Source: Vulcanimicrobiota bacterium (GTDB taxonomy: Bacteria; Vulcanimicrobiota; Xenobia; Xenobiales; JADMJV01). From it: a stretch of DNA of 21,334 nucleotides. The DNA lies in assembly GCA_023447635.1 (NCBI GenBank), contig JAEXNA010000182.1, forward strand, positions 1-21,334, given 5' to 3'. The notes below the pieces were generated by a model. That model was not told where the DNA came from. It saw nothing but the letters and a program-made list of their open reading frames with translations, and made no database searches. Position numbers and translations under genes: made by a program. Each line of letters begins with the position of its first letter. Positions within the stretch are counted from its first letter, which is position 1. Shown here piece by piece: positions 14,313 through 21,334 of this stretch.

Positions 14313-16250
14313 TCAGACACGCTCCAGCAGCAGATGTCCGCCGGTCCGTCCTCGGGCCTGCCAGCCCTCGGCCACGAACAGGGTGCAGCCGTCCGCGAAA
14401 TAGAGGAACGGACCGTCCTGGACTTCGCCTCGGGGCAGCGCGCCCGAAAAGGCGTCGACTTTGGCGCGACCCGACGGGAGCAGAAGGTCGCGGGGGCCGC
14501 GAGAGAGCCAGCCGGGACCTTCACCGGCTTCCTCGGCCCGGCGCCCCGGACCTCGAAGGCGCCAGCGAACCTCGACCGTCTCGATCTCGGACCCTGGCCG
14601 GGCAAAGCCGAAGCGCTGCTGGTGCAGATGATGGAAGTCGACCTGGGGCGGGGAGACCAGGGTGTCGCCCTGCCCCTTGTAGCGTCGAGCCCAAAGAGGC
14701 GTGAGGGTAAAACCGGGCGGGGTTTCCTGCGGTCGAATCGCCTCGCACAGGTTGGCTACGGCGGCCTGGTCGGCCCGATCCGGCCGGGGTACGACCGCAG
14801 GCCATTCCCGCTCCCAGGGGGCGGTCAGCGCTCCCCAGGCCGAGAGCACCCCGGCCGAAGCAGGGACCAGAAGGGAGCGCATCTCCAGCGCTTCGGCCAC
14901 GGCGCAGCACAGCACCGGCCCGGCTCCTCCAAAAGGCAGCAGTGTCATCCCCTGAGGGTCGTGGCCGCGCCCGGTGGTCACCTTTCGGACGGCCAGCGCC
15001 AGATGGCTGACGGCGATAGCCAGGGTGCCCAGCGCGACCTCATCGACCGTCAGACCCAGTTGGTTGCCAAGCCGGCCCAGGGCCTCCTCACTGAGGTCTC
15101 GGCGAAGTTTCATCTCGCCCAGTTGCTCGGGTAGGTAGCCGGCCCAGCAGAGCGCGTCGGTCACGGTGGGCTCCAGGCCGCCCCGGTCGTAACAGGCCGG
15201 ACCGGGGACGGCGCCTGCCGAGCGTGGTCCCACCCGTAAGAAGCCTCCGTCGTCGCGATAGGCCAGCGACCCGCCTCCGGCTCCGATGGTGTGGATCTCC
15301 AAACTTGGGGCCAGTAAGGGGAAGCCCTCGATTTCGCTTTCCCAGGTGTAGGGCAGTTCGCCCTGATGGCAGAGCGCCACGTCGGTCGAGGTTCCGCCCA
15401 TATCCAGGGTGATGACGCTGTCCAACCGCTGAGAGGTGGCCAGGGTCAGAGCTCCCCGCAGACCGGCAGCGGGACCGGAAAGGGCCAACCGATGAGGCGT
15501 CTGCCGCGCTTCCTCGGGCTTGAGCAAGCCGCCGGCAGAGTGCACGATCCAGAGCCGGCTACCCTCCGTGGCCTCTTCCAGACGGCCGAGATACTCGTCG
15601 ATCCGGGAGGCTAAAGAGGCCGCCAGCAAAGTCGTCATACCGCGCTCGTACTCGCCAGCGGCGGCGGCGATCTGATGGGAGAGGAAGATCGGTAGGAGAC
15701 CCTCGAGTCCGGCCCCGAGCCTCTGTTCGTGTTCGGGGGTCAGAGTCGAATGAAAAAGGCACACGGCCAGCGCCTGAAGTTCGGGGCGGGAAGAAACGGC
15801 CTCCCGCAGGCGCAGAATCTCTTCGTCCTGCAACGGGGTGACGATTTCGCCCGAGGCGCCGGCCCGTTCTCGAACTTCCCAGACATCCGTTCGCTGGAGT
15901 GGGGGTTGGCGTCGACCGGGCGCCAGGGCGTACAGGTCGACCCGGTCGCCCCGCCCTAACCACAGACTGTCGCCAAACCCCTCGGTGACCAGATAGCCGA
16001 CCCGTCCCCCGGTTCCCTCCAGCAAGGTGTTGGTGGCGACCGTGGTGGCATGACAAAACTCTTCCACCGCCCTCTCTCCGGCCAGCTTTCGGATCCCTTC
16101 CAGGATCGCCCGGCTAGGGTCATCCGGCGTGGACGGGACTTTCGCTGTAACCAGGCCCCGCTCGGGATGTTCGAGGTCGAGCATTGCGAAGTCCGTGAAG
16201 GTGCCACCGGTGTCGCAACCGATCAGCAGTCCGCGAGGGGAAGTGGGCAT
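14313..16250 (-). CDS. hyuA: hydantoinase A / oxoprolinase alpha-type subunit
   Basis: A 645-residue HyuA-family protein (PF05378 plus PF01968), the ATP-using subunit that phosphorylates or activates a cyclic amide or ketone so that HyuB can help open or carboxylate it. It has the actin-like/ASKHA phosphate-binding loops: GCDTGGTFTDF (11-21) and TLDMGGTSTDVAL (281-293). It also has CHATTVATNTLLEG (66-79), TIGAGGGSLAY (321-331), and PGPACYDRGG (349-358), all diagnostic. Length fits the stand-alone subunit; fused 5-oxoprolinases are about twice as long. AAAGGA six nt before ATG 16250 is a good ribosome binding site. The gene follows the ATP-grasp pair on the same strand after an 81-bp gap with a likely terminator. 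hyuB is not adjacent. Confidence 0.94.
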   Translation of the reverse strand: MPTSPRGLLIGCDTGGTFTDFAMLDLEHPERGLVTAKVPSTPDDPSRAILEGIRKLAGERAVEEFCHATTVATNTLLEGTGGRVGYLVTEGFGDSLWLGRGDRVDLYALAPGRRQPPLQRTDVWEVRERAGASGEIVTPLQDEEILRLREAVSSRPELQALAVCLFHSTLTPEHEQRLGAGLEGLLPIFLSHQIAAAAGEYERGMTTLLAASLASRIDEYLGRLEEATEGSRLWIVHSAGGLLKPEEARQTPHRLALSGPAAGLRGALTLATSQRLDSVITLDMGGTSTDVALCHQGELPYTWESEIEGFPLLAPSLEIHTIGAGGGSLAYRDDGGFLRVGPRSAGAVPGPACYDRGGLEPTVTDALCWAGYLPEQLGEMKLRRDLSEEALGRLGNQLGLTVDEVALGTLAIAVSHLALAVRKVTTGRGHDPQGMTLLPFGGAGPVLCCAVAEALEMRSLLVPASAGVLSAWGALTAPWEREWPAVVPRPDRADQAAVANLCEAIRPQETPPGFTLTPLWARRYKGQGDTLVSPPQVDFHHLHQQRFGFARPGSEIETVEVRWRLRGPGRRAEEAGEGPGWLSRGPRDLLLPSGRAKVDAFSGALPRGEVQDGPFLYFADGCTLFVAEGWQARGRTGGHLLLERV

Positions 16251-16267
16251 GAGTCATCCTTTCCAGA

Positions 16268-16309
16268 ACGAAAGAAGCCCAGGGGGAGTGGGTCTCTCCC
16301 GCCCGGGCT
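16268..16309 (-). terminator. probable terminator after the ATP-grasp pair, ahead of hyuA
   Basis: On the minus strand a stem pairs 16305-16309 with 16276-16280 and continues inside as a second 5-bp pairing (GGGAG with CTCCC), with small internal mismatches. A T-rich stretch (TTCTTTCGTT) follows. It lies 23 nt after the stop of the ATP-grasp gene and would isolate or attenuate transcription into hyuA. Confidence 0.5.
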
Positions 16310-16331
16310 CGCGCGTCGGCCGAGCTAGGCC

Positions 16332-17738
16332 CTAGTCGAGAACGAAGGTCGGCACACCGCCGCCGCCTGCGGTGACGTTGCACAGCGCCGTGGCCGACAG
16401 GCGGGTCAGCAGGCCTTCGATCTCGCCTTTGAAGACGAACGGATCGAGGTCGACGGTGTATTCGCCCCACTGGATGTTCTCGCCGTCCCAGGAGGGGTAG
16501 CCTTCGCGGGCCACTTCGACCCGGTTCTGCACCAGGTAGTATTCGCTGAGGGCGGTCTGGATGGCGTTGTCCCACTCGCGCTCGTCCATCTCCCAGCCGA
16601 CGAAGATGCCTTTGCCGCCGTACTCGTCGTTCGGCTTCATGACCATCTCGCGCTGGTTTTTGCGGATGTAGTAGAGCAGTTCGATGTCCTTGCCTTCGGG
16701 GTCGGTGGTGCGGACGTCTTCGACCTTGCGGGTCCACGGCACGTGGGTGTAGACCGCGAAAAGCTGCTCTTCGGTCATTCCGTCCTGGAAGCGCGGGTCG
16801 GTGATCAGGGCGAAGATCGCCTTCTTATGGAAGTACTTGGTGCGATAGCTGTTGATGCAGCAGATGGTGCCGGCTTTGTAGGCTTCGAAGACCGGTTTGG
16901 CGATCTCGTAGCGGTCCAGCAGTTCGTTGATCAGGAGGCGACGGTACACCAGCGTGATCTTCTGGTCGCCGGCGAACAGTTCGCCGGCGCTATTGGTGTG
17001 CAGCTTACGCGGGTCGGAGACGACCGTCTTGAAGCCCTTCTCGGTGAAGAACTTGCGCAGGATCTCGAACTCGTGGATGGTGGGCAGATCGTCGTAGTCG
17101 ATGATGCCGAGCACCGGTTCGTCCTTGCCGCCCCATTTGCGATAGGTGTCGATAAGCGAGGCCAGCAGAGCATCGCCGGTGAAAATCGGCTGGTTGGGGT
17201 AGTCCTTGGAGAACTCTTTCATGACCTCGGTGGCGCCGAAAGAGTGCGTCATCTGGTCGTTGTAACCGATACCTGCGGGCACCTCGGCGTTGTATTCGAC
17301 GAAGCGCACCTTGCCGCCCAGCAAGAAGCTGTCCAGGCGGGAGGAGACGGAGATGTCGGGGTAGCCGGGATCGACGGCGGCCAGTCGCTTTTCTGCCTCG
17401 GTGAAGCCCAGGAAATCCTGGAAATACTCTTCGGTGGTCAGGCGGGGCGCCAGCACGTTCATGGCTCCGACCACGCCACGCACGGCGGTGGCCAGTAGGT
17501 CCAGCTGCTCGCGACCGATGAAGTTAGGGCGCAGGAACGGGCAGAGCAGGCGGTCGCCGAACTTGACGCCGCGAGCGGCCATGTCGGCCTGCAGCGAGGT
17601 GGCGAACGCTTTGAGGTCGGTTCTTTCCAGAATCCGGTTGTAGTGAGAGATGGCCTCCTGCCGATGTCCTTCACGAGCGGCGGCGGCCAGGGCCGCGTCC
17701 ACTCCGTCCTTCTTCAGATCTACGTTACGTAAACTCAT
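16332..17738 (-). CDS. circularly permuted type-2 ATP-grasp protein
   Basis: A 468-residue protein with the layout of circularly permuted ATP-grasp ligases, which join a carboxylate to an amine or thiol through an acyl-phosphate, usually making peptide-like bonds. Visible signatures: RFVEYNAEVPAGIGYND (145-161, Asn/Glu near the metal site), a Rossmann-like segment VLGIIDYDDLPT (209-220), LVYRRLLINELL (263-274), TICCINSYRTKYFHKKAIFA (291-310), MVMKPNDEYGGKGIFVGWE (365-383, the ATP-gripping Lys and glycine loop) and the closing CNVTAGGGGVPTFVLD. Key residues are intact, so it should be active. No alpha-E or transglutaminase partner is nearby. Its ATG overlaps the upstream gene's TGA in an ATGA, with AAAGG six nt before, so the two are translationally coupled and probably cooperate. 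The substrate is unknown. Confidence 0.88.
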   Translation of the reverse strand: MSLRNVDLKKDGVDAALAAAAREGHRQEAISHYNRILERTDLKAFATSLQADMAARGVKFGDRLLCPFLRPNFIGREQLDLLATAVRGVVGAMNVLAPRLTTEEYFQDFLGFTEAEKRLAAVDPGYPDISVSSRLDSFLLGGKVRFVEYNAEVPAGIGYNDQMTHSFGATEVMKEFSKDYPNQPIFTGDALLASLIDTYRKWGGKDEPVLGIIDYDDLPTIHEFEILRKFFTEKGFKTVVSDPRKLHTNSAGELFAGDQKITLVYRRLLINELLDRYEIAKPVFEAYKAGTICCINSYRTKYFHKKAIFALITDPRFQDGMTEEQLFAVYTHVPWTRKVEDVRTTDPEGKDIELLYYIRKNQREMVMKPNDEYGGKGIFVGWEMDEREWDNAIQTALSEYYLVQNRVEVAREGYPSWDGENIQWGEYTVDLDPFVFKGEIEGLLTRLSATALCNVTAGGGGVPTFVLD

Positions 17739-18688
17739 CCGTTGCCTTTCTTTTTGCGCGATTTGGTGGGAGCCGTAGGTCGAGGGGCGGCTCCCGAGAG
17801 GGGTTGTTTAGGAGGCGAAGCAGGCAGGTGGCCTTTGAGCAGGTCCACCGCGCCGTCCACAGCCTGGCTGAAGTCTTGCTCTCCCAGCACCCACCATTCG
17901 AGATACGGGTCGGGGTTGGCGTCGAGATACTCGACCTGGCCTTTATGCCAGCCCAGGTCAAAGGAGCTGACCGACCAGGGAACTCGAGCGATGACCGCGT
18001 CGACGGCAGCCACCAGAGCGGTGGACTTCGCCTCGCTGTCGGCATCGGCTGGCAGCAGTTGGCGGGTCAGCGGTTCGAGAGGGCGCACGAAGCGGGTGTC
18101 GCCGATAGCGAACACACGATAAAGTTCGTCGCTGGCGGGAGCGCCGACCAGTTCCTGAAGGACGGTCTCTGTCTCGTTGTAGCGACGCCATAGAGCGCCC
18201 AGATCCTCGACGGTCACGCCGCTTTGACGGTCGAAATCCAGAGCTTGAAGATGCGGGTAGGCGCCGGCCGCTTTGAAAATCTCTTCCCACGCCAGGGGAA
18301 ATCGCAGGTTGACGTAGCCTTGCTCCGGGAACTGAGACGGGGTGCTTCGGGCCGGCAGAAGGACGGCCAGGGGGGTCTTGAGCCCGACCGATTTGGCCAC
18401 CATCCGGACGGTGGCTCGGTTGTGCAGGCGTCCCAGTTTGGGGCAGTTGAAGATGGTTCGGGCCGGGTCCTGGGCCAGCAGGTGCAGCGCTTCTTTCAGG
18501 AACGGCATCTGGCCCGAGAACAGGTCGACGATGACGGGGGTGTCCCAACCCCAGTCGTCGGGCTGCTGCTGGTGCAGGGCGTCCACGCAGAGGAAGCGGC
18601 AGCTTCCCTTGGCCAGACGGTTCAGCCCCTCCATCACCGCCTGGGGAAAACTCTCCTTATTGCCGTGGAGAATGCCGATATGCGCCAT
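17735..18688 (-). CDS. divergent ATP-grasp-like protein (RimK-type fold), first of coupled pair
   Basis: A 317-residue protein. The pattern fits a non-permuted ATP-grasp fold: N-terminal alpha/beta domain (1-75), NCPKLGRLHNRATVRMVAKS-type linker (81-100; the N-K-x-x-x-x-x-x-L-A region), then VLQELVGA (177-184), ELYRVFAIGDTRFVRPL (188-204, the R-V-x-x-x-G-D strand) and VEYLDANPDPYLEW (252-265, metal-binding Asp/Asn). The usual V-x-K-P strand near 125-132 reads YVNLRFPL, so the ATP-binding Lys there is not evident; the protein may be weakly active or a partner subunit. The last 30 residues are Pro-rich then basic (K-S-R-K-K-K), possibly disordered. It starts the operon and its stop overlaps the next start. 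GGGG five nt before the ATG is the only ribosome binding candidate and lies in a hairpin. Confidence 0.72.
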   Translation of the reverse strand: MAHIGILHGNKESFPQAVMEGLNRLAKGSCRFLCVDALHQQQPDDWGWDTPVIVDLFSGQMPFLKEALHLLAQDPARTIFNCPKLGRLHNRATVRMVAKSVGLKTPLAVLLPARSTPSQFPEQGYVNLRFPLAWEEIFKAAGAYPHLQALDFDRQSGVTVEDLGALWRRYNETETVLQELVGAPASDELYRVFAIGDTRFVRPLEPLTRQLLPADADSEAKSTALVAAVDAVIARVPWSVSSFDLGWHKGQVEYLDANPDPYLEWWVLGEQDFSQAVDGAVDLLKGHLPASPPKQPLSGAAPRPTAPTKSRKKKGNG

Positions 18689-18790
18689 ATTAGCCCCGCG
18701 CTTCGTCTTGCCGGGGCGAGGTCCTCTCCGGGGGAGGGTTGCCCTGGCGGGATGGCAAGGTATTCCGCGCGGTGAGGCAAATTTCGCGCC
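18689..18790. promoter_or_regulatory. divergent promoter region, ATP-grasp operon versus OPT transporter
   Basis: This 102-bp gap must drive the minus-strand ATP-grasp pair and the plus-strand transporter. A six-bp G/C hairpin (18693-18698 with 18712-18717, 13-nt loop) sits four bases before the ATP-grasp start and includes its only Shine-Dalgarno-like GGGG. GTGAGG lies 13 nt before the transporter ATG. No clear -35/-10 pairs were found. Confidence 0.45.
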
Positions 18791-20767
18791 ATGTCGCTCC
18801 CCTCCAACCCCTCTCCCCCTCCCCCCCAGGACTCGGCCGAGTTCCGTCCTTATATTCCGGACGAGGCTACCGACGTGCGCGAATTCACCCCCCTGGTACT
18901 GGTGGTGGGGATCCTGCAGGCGGCTTTCTTTGGCCTGGCCGATTCTTACCTGGCCCTGAAGCTGGGGTTCACCATGGGCGCCTCGATCCCGGCGGCGGTG
19001 ATCTCGATGTCGATCCTGCGCGGGCTGCTGCGGCGCGATTCGGTGTTGGAGAACAATCTGGTGCAGAATATGGCCTCGGTGGGAGAGTCGCTGGCTACCG
19101 GGGGGATGTTCACCCTACCCGCCTTGCTGCTGCTGCAGCGCGAAGCGACTCGGACGGGCGGCGAGATGCCGTTTGCTCTGGGCTCGCTGCAAATTTACTT
19201 CCTGGCCTGTATGGGCGGCCTGATGGGGATCCTGTTCATGATCCCGATGCGGCGCAACCTGATCGTCAAGGAGCACGGTCGTTTGCGATATCCCGAGGGG
19301 ACGGCCTGTGCCGAAGTGCTGATCGCCGGCGACAAGGGAGGGCAGTCGGCTCTGGCGGTGGTTTCTGGCATTGTCGTGTCCGCTCTCTACAACGTCATGA
19401 TGAAGGGGTTGGGCTGGTTCAAAGAGCTGGTCATCTGGCCGGTCTCGTACCTGAAAACCGAGTTGAGCTTTCAGATGGCTCCTTCGCTGCTGGCCGTGGG
19501 CTTCATCCTGGGGCTGCCAACCTGCGGCATCATGATTTCGGGAGCCGTGCTCGGGTGGTTCGTCATTATCCCCACCATCAGCTACTTTGGGGCGGGGATG
19601 ACGACCCCGTTGGCGCCGGAGACGACGCTGCTGATCTCCCAGATGGGGCCAGCCGACATTTGGGATAAGTACCTGCGCTACATCGGGGCGGGCGCCGTGG
19701 CCTTCGGGGGACTGGTGGGTTTGCTGGACGCTTTGCCGACTATCAAAGAGTCCATCGGGGTCGCCTTGCGCGAGATGACCAGCCGCGAGAAGCCGGTCAA
19801 GACCCGTACTGGCGAGGACCTGCCGATGCCGCTGGTGATGTCGGGCTGGCTGGTCATCTTCATGCTGATCGCGGCCTACGGCTCGCTGAACCAGGCGGGC
19901 GTGGTCGGGGCGCTTCTGGCGGTGGTCTTTTCGTTTTTCTTCGTCACCGTGTCGTCCCGTATCGTGGGGATCGTCGGCACCTCGTCGATGCCGCTGTCCG
20001 GCATGACCATTGGGGCGCTGCTGGTGACCTGTCTGGTGGTTCAGGGGATCGGCCTGAAAGGGTCGGCCGGGGTCGGAGCGGCGCTGGTCATCGGGGCGAT
20101 GATCTGCATCGCCATCGCTATGGGTGGCGACATCTCGCAGGACCTGAAGATCGGCTTCCTGGTGGGAGCTTCTCCTAAGTGGGTGCAGATCACCCAGGTG
20201 ATCTCGGTGCTGGTCTCGTCAGCGGTGGTCTGCGTGGTGATGCACCTGCTGGGACCGCTGGTCATCTCGGGCGAACTCAAGGCGCCTCAGGCCAACCTGA
20301 TGTACCTGGTCAGCCAGGGGGTGATCGAGGGGAACCTGCCCTGGGTTCCGGTCTGCATCGGGGCGGCCATTGCGGCCTGCGTCGAGATGATGGGGATCGG
20401 TTCGTTGCCCTTTGCGGTGGGGCTCTACCTCCCGCTCGAGCTTTCTACCACGCTGGCTTTTGGCGGGCTGATTCACTACTTTTTCCATCGCTTCACCCAG
20501 GCCTCGCTGCATAAGTCGATGTACGACTACGGGATTCTGCTCTGTTCGGGCTTGGTGGCGGGCGATGCCATCACCGGGCTGATTTTGGCCGGGATGGCCT
20601 CACAAGGTTACGGAGACTACTTCAGCAAGCACTTTGCCGGGGTGGCCATCTTTCAGTCGAATGGGCTGGCCTGTCTGGCGTTCGGGGCTTTGATGCTGTT
20701 CTTGATCACGCGACTGAGGCGGTTCGTGAAGCAGCAGCCGCTGCCCATCCCCGAGGAAGCTTCGTAA
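18791..20767 (+). CDS. OPT-family oligopeptide transporter
   Basis: A 658-residue inner-membrane protein of the oligopeptide transporter (OPT, PF03169) family, which couples uptake of small peptides or metal chelates to protons in characterised members. It has about 14-16 hydrophobic segments. Signatures: ENNLVQNMASVGESLATGG (87-105), the strand G-I-L-F-M-I-P-M-R-R-N-L-I-V-K-E-H-G and YPEGTACAEVL, GDISQDLKIGFLVGASPKW, and the late PFAVGLYLPLELSTTLAFGG. Residues 1-30 are a Pro-rich cytoplasmic tail with no signal peptide, and the end is basic and short. Length matches bacterial OPT proteins. The gene is divergent from the ATP-grasp pair, which makes a peptide-like product a natural guess for its cargo, though this is inference. 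It ends in a strong terminator shared with the convergent TerB-like gene. Confidence 0.95.
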   Translation: MSLPSNPSPPPPQDSAEFRPYIPDEATDVREFTPLVLVVGILQAAFFGLADSYLALKLGFTMGASIPAAVISMSILRGLLRRDSVLENNLVQNMASVGESLATGGMFTLPALLLLQREATRTGGEMPFALGSLQIYFLACMGGLMGILFMIPMRRNLIVKEHGRLRYPEGTACAEVLIAGDKGGQSALAVVSGIVVSALYNVMMKGLGWFKELVIWPVSYLKTELSFQMAPSLLAVGFILGLPTCGIMISGAVLGWFVIIPTISYFGAGMTTPLAPETTLLISQMGPADIWDKYLRYIGAGAVAFGGLVGLLDALPTIKESIGVALREMTSREKPVKTRTGEDLPMPLVMSGWLVIFMLIAAYGSLNQAGVVGALLAVVFSFFFVTVSSRIVGIVGTSSMPLSGMTIGALLVTCLVVQGIGLKGSAGVGAALVIGAMICIAIAMGGDISQDLKIGFLVGASPKWVQITQVISVLVSSAVVCVVMHLLGPLVISGELKAPQANLMYLVSQGVIEGNLPWVPVCIGAAIAACVEMMGIGSLPFAVGLYLPLELSTTLAFGGLIHYFFHRFTQASLHKSMYDYGILLCSGLVAGDAITGLILAGMASQGYGDYFSKHFAGVAIFQSNGLACLAFGALMLFLITRLRRFVKQQPLPIPEEAS

Positions 20768-20770
20768 AGG

Positions 20771-20800
20771 AAAAGCGCCCCGATGAGCGGGGCGCTTTTT
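20771..20800 (+). terminator. bidirectional terminator between OPT and TerB-like genes
   Basis: A nine-bp stem (20774-20782 with 20788-20796, loop ATGAG), extended by three A-T pairs, is followed by T-runs at 20796-20800 and 20802-20806 on the plus strand. On the minus strand it is followed by TTTTCCTTT, so it can also end the TerB-like transcript, whose stop codon is next to it. Confidence 0.93.
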
Positions 20801-20804
20801 CTTT

Positions 20805-21182
20805 TTAGGCGTGGGGGCGGGAGACGGTGAGGGGAGGCAGCGGCACACCCAGCGCCTGAGCGACCGCCTTGAGTTCCTCGGCTTCGACCTGCACGACCTC
20901 CTGGTCGGCGGTGGCCACGGCGACCAGATACTCGATGATCAGGTCGCGGCTCTCTTCGTCCAGCTTCTTTTTGAGGGGGGAGGCCAGTTCGTAGGCCGAG
21001 GGGAGGTCGTCGATCTCCTCGAGCAGGGCGTCGAAGACGGCCTTGGAGAAGCCGGGGAGGATACGGTGACCGGCCTCGATGGCCACGGCCTTCTCTTCTT
21101 CTTCGATCACTCCGTCGGAGGAGATCAGCGAGACGGCGAGCGCCGCCGCGACTTTAGTGACATCGGATTTCCATCCAGCCAT
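20805..21182 (-). CDS. TerB-like / DUF533-type small acidic helical protein
   Basis: A 125-residue all-helical protein from ATG 21182. The frame is open to an ATG at 21326, but the first 48 residues there are Pro/Arg-rich and unlike the family, and the conserved part begins at M-A-G-W-K. The fold pattern is that of TerB-like domains (tellurite-resistance TerB and relatives): a helix with A-V-S-L-I-S-S-D-G-V-I-E-E-E-E (acidic pair around Asp23), then a matching second half Y-L-V-A-V-A-T-A-D-Q-E-V-V-Q-V-E-A-E-E-L around Asp93 and ending A-L-G-V. The two acidic loops are metal-binding candidates by family precedent. No other ter genes are in the window, so tellurite resistance is not implied; such domains also serve in stress and membrane-linked signalling. 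AGG lies ten nt before the start. Confidence 0.75.
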   Translation of the reverse strand: MAGWKSDVTKVAAALAVSLISSDGVIEEEEKAVAIEAGHRILPGFSKAVFDALLEEIDDLPSAYELASPLKKKLDEESRDLIIEYLVAVATADQEVVQVEAEELKAVAQALGVPLPPLTVSRPHA

Positions 21183-21198
21183 GGGTTTGTTACCTGCG

Positions 21199-21281
21199 CT
21201 TTCGAAAGTTTGCCGCTCTGCCTTGTCCGCGAGTCGGGCCCTCCCTGCCAGTGTGGGGGTAGCGGCCGTGAATCGAAAGTT
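21199..21281 (-). promoter_or_regulatory. repeated AACTTTCGA elements upstream of the TerB-like gene
   Basis: The nine-base element AACTTTCGA (minus-strand reading) occurs twice, at 21202-21210 and 21273-21281, 71 bp apart. The copy nearer the gene forms a perfect ten-base palindrome CTTTCGAAAG (21199-21208). These could be operator half-sites; no promoter boxes are clear. Confidence 0.35.
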
Positions 21282-21296
21282 AGGCCCGGCGGGCGG

Positions 21297-21334
21297 ATTC
21301 ACCCATGCGCGGGAACTTGCGCGCATCGGTGAAT
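21297..21334. repeat. 15-bp inverted repeat at the window edge
   Basis: Arms 21297-21311 and 21320-21334 pair at 14 of 15 positions around an eight-base spacer (GGAACTTG). The repeat reaches the last base, so it may continue outside. It could be a terminator stem of a neighbouring gene, an operator, or a dispersed palindromic element. Confidence 0.8.

Noticed and set aside
20805..21326. Longer version of the TerB-like protein starting at 21326
   Set aside because: The extra 48 residues are Pro/Arg-rich and unlike the family, and the start would lie inside the inverted repeat at 21297-21334.

Overview
This is a GC-rich bacterial chromosomal window, densely coded on both strands, with no rRNA, tRNA, CRISPR array, phage gene, transposase or IS element that I can see. 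The mixture of gene families (a GGDEF fragment, LysR and Cof-type HAD proteins, hydantoinase/oxoprolinase subunits, a circularly permuted ATP-grasp protein, an OPT transporter and several divergent proteins) suggests a free-living environmental bacterium, possibly from a poorly sampled phylum. The sequence alone does not let me name the lineage.

Layout. 1-3794: the 3' end of a GGDEF protein and a small membrane protein (+) run convergently into a LysR regulator (-). That regulator is divergent from a Cof-type HAD phosphatase followed by an unrecognised 472-residue protein (+). 3813-7927 is a minus-strand cluster of two tandem exported alpha/beta hydrolases (paralogues 6 bp apart) and then a protein that joins a degenerate PilT/GspE-like ATPase domain to a DUF1963 (YwqG-like) domain. 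8012-11876 is a minus-strand pair: a full-length Lon-like protein whose ATPase and protease active sites both look destroyed, then hydantoinase B (HyuB). 11877-12382 is a half-kilobase AT-richer divergent intergenic region with a strong sigma70-type promoter and a hairpin leader. 12383-14248 (+) encodes a TTG-started lipoprotein with Ig-like domains, a 12-unit glycine-rich pentapeptide repeat and no lysine in the mature chain, closed by a textbook terminator. 14313-16250 (-) is hydantoinase A (HyuA), separated from HyuB by this inserted-looking block. 16332-18688 (-) is a translationally coupled pair of ATP-grasp-type proteins, divergent from an OPT-family oligopeptide transporter (18791-20767, +). 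That transporter converges, across a bidirectional terminator, on a TerB-like protein (20805-21182, -). The window ends exactly in a 15-bp inverted repeat.

How the genes may work together. The most system-like parts are (a) the ATP-grasp pair facing the oligopeptide transporter, with hydantoinase A downstream, which could build, move and open small peptide or cyclic-amide molecules; (b) the exported hydrolase pair with the pseudo-ATPase/DUF1963 fusion; and (c) the pseudo-Lon/HyuB pair. Two separate proteins in the window keep a recognisable ATPase fold without its catalytic residues. These functional links are inference from gene order; the family assignments come from motifs read in the translations.
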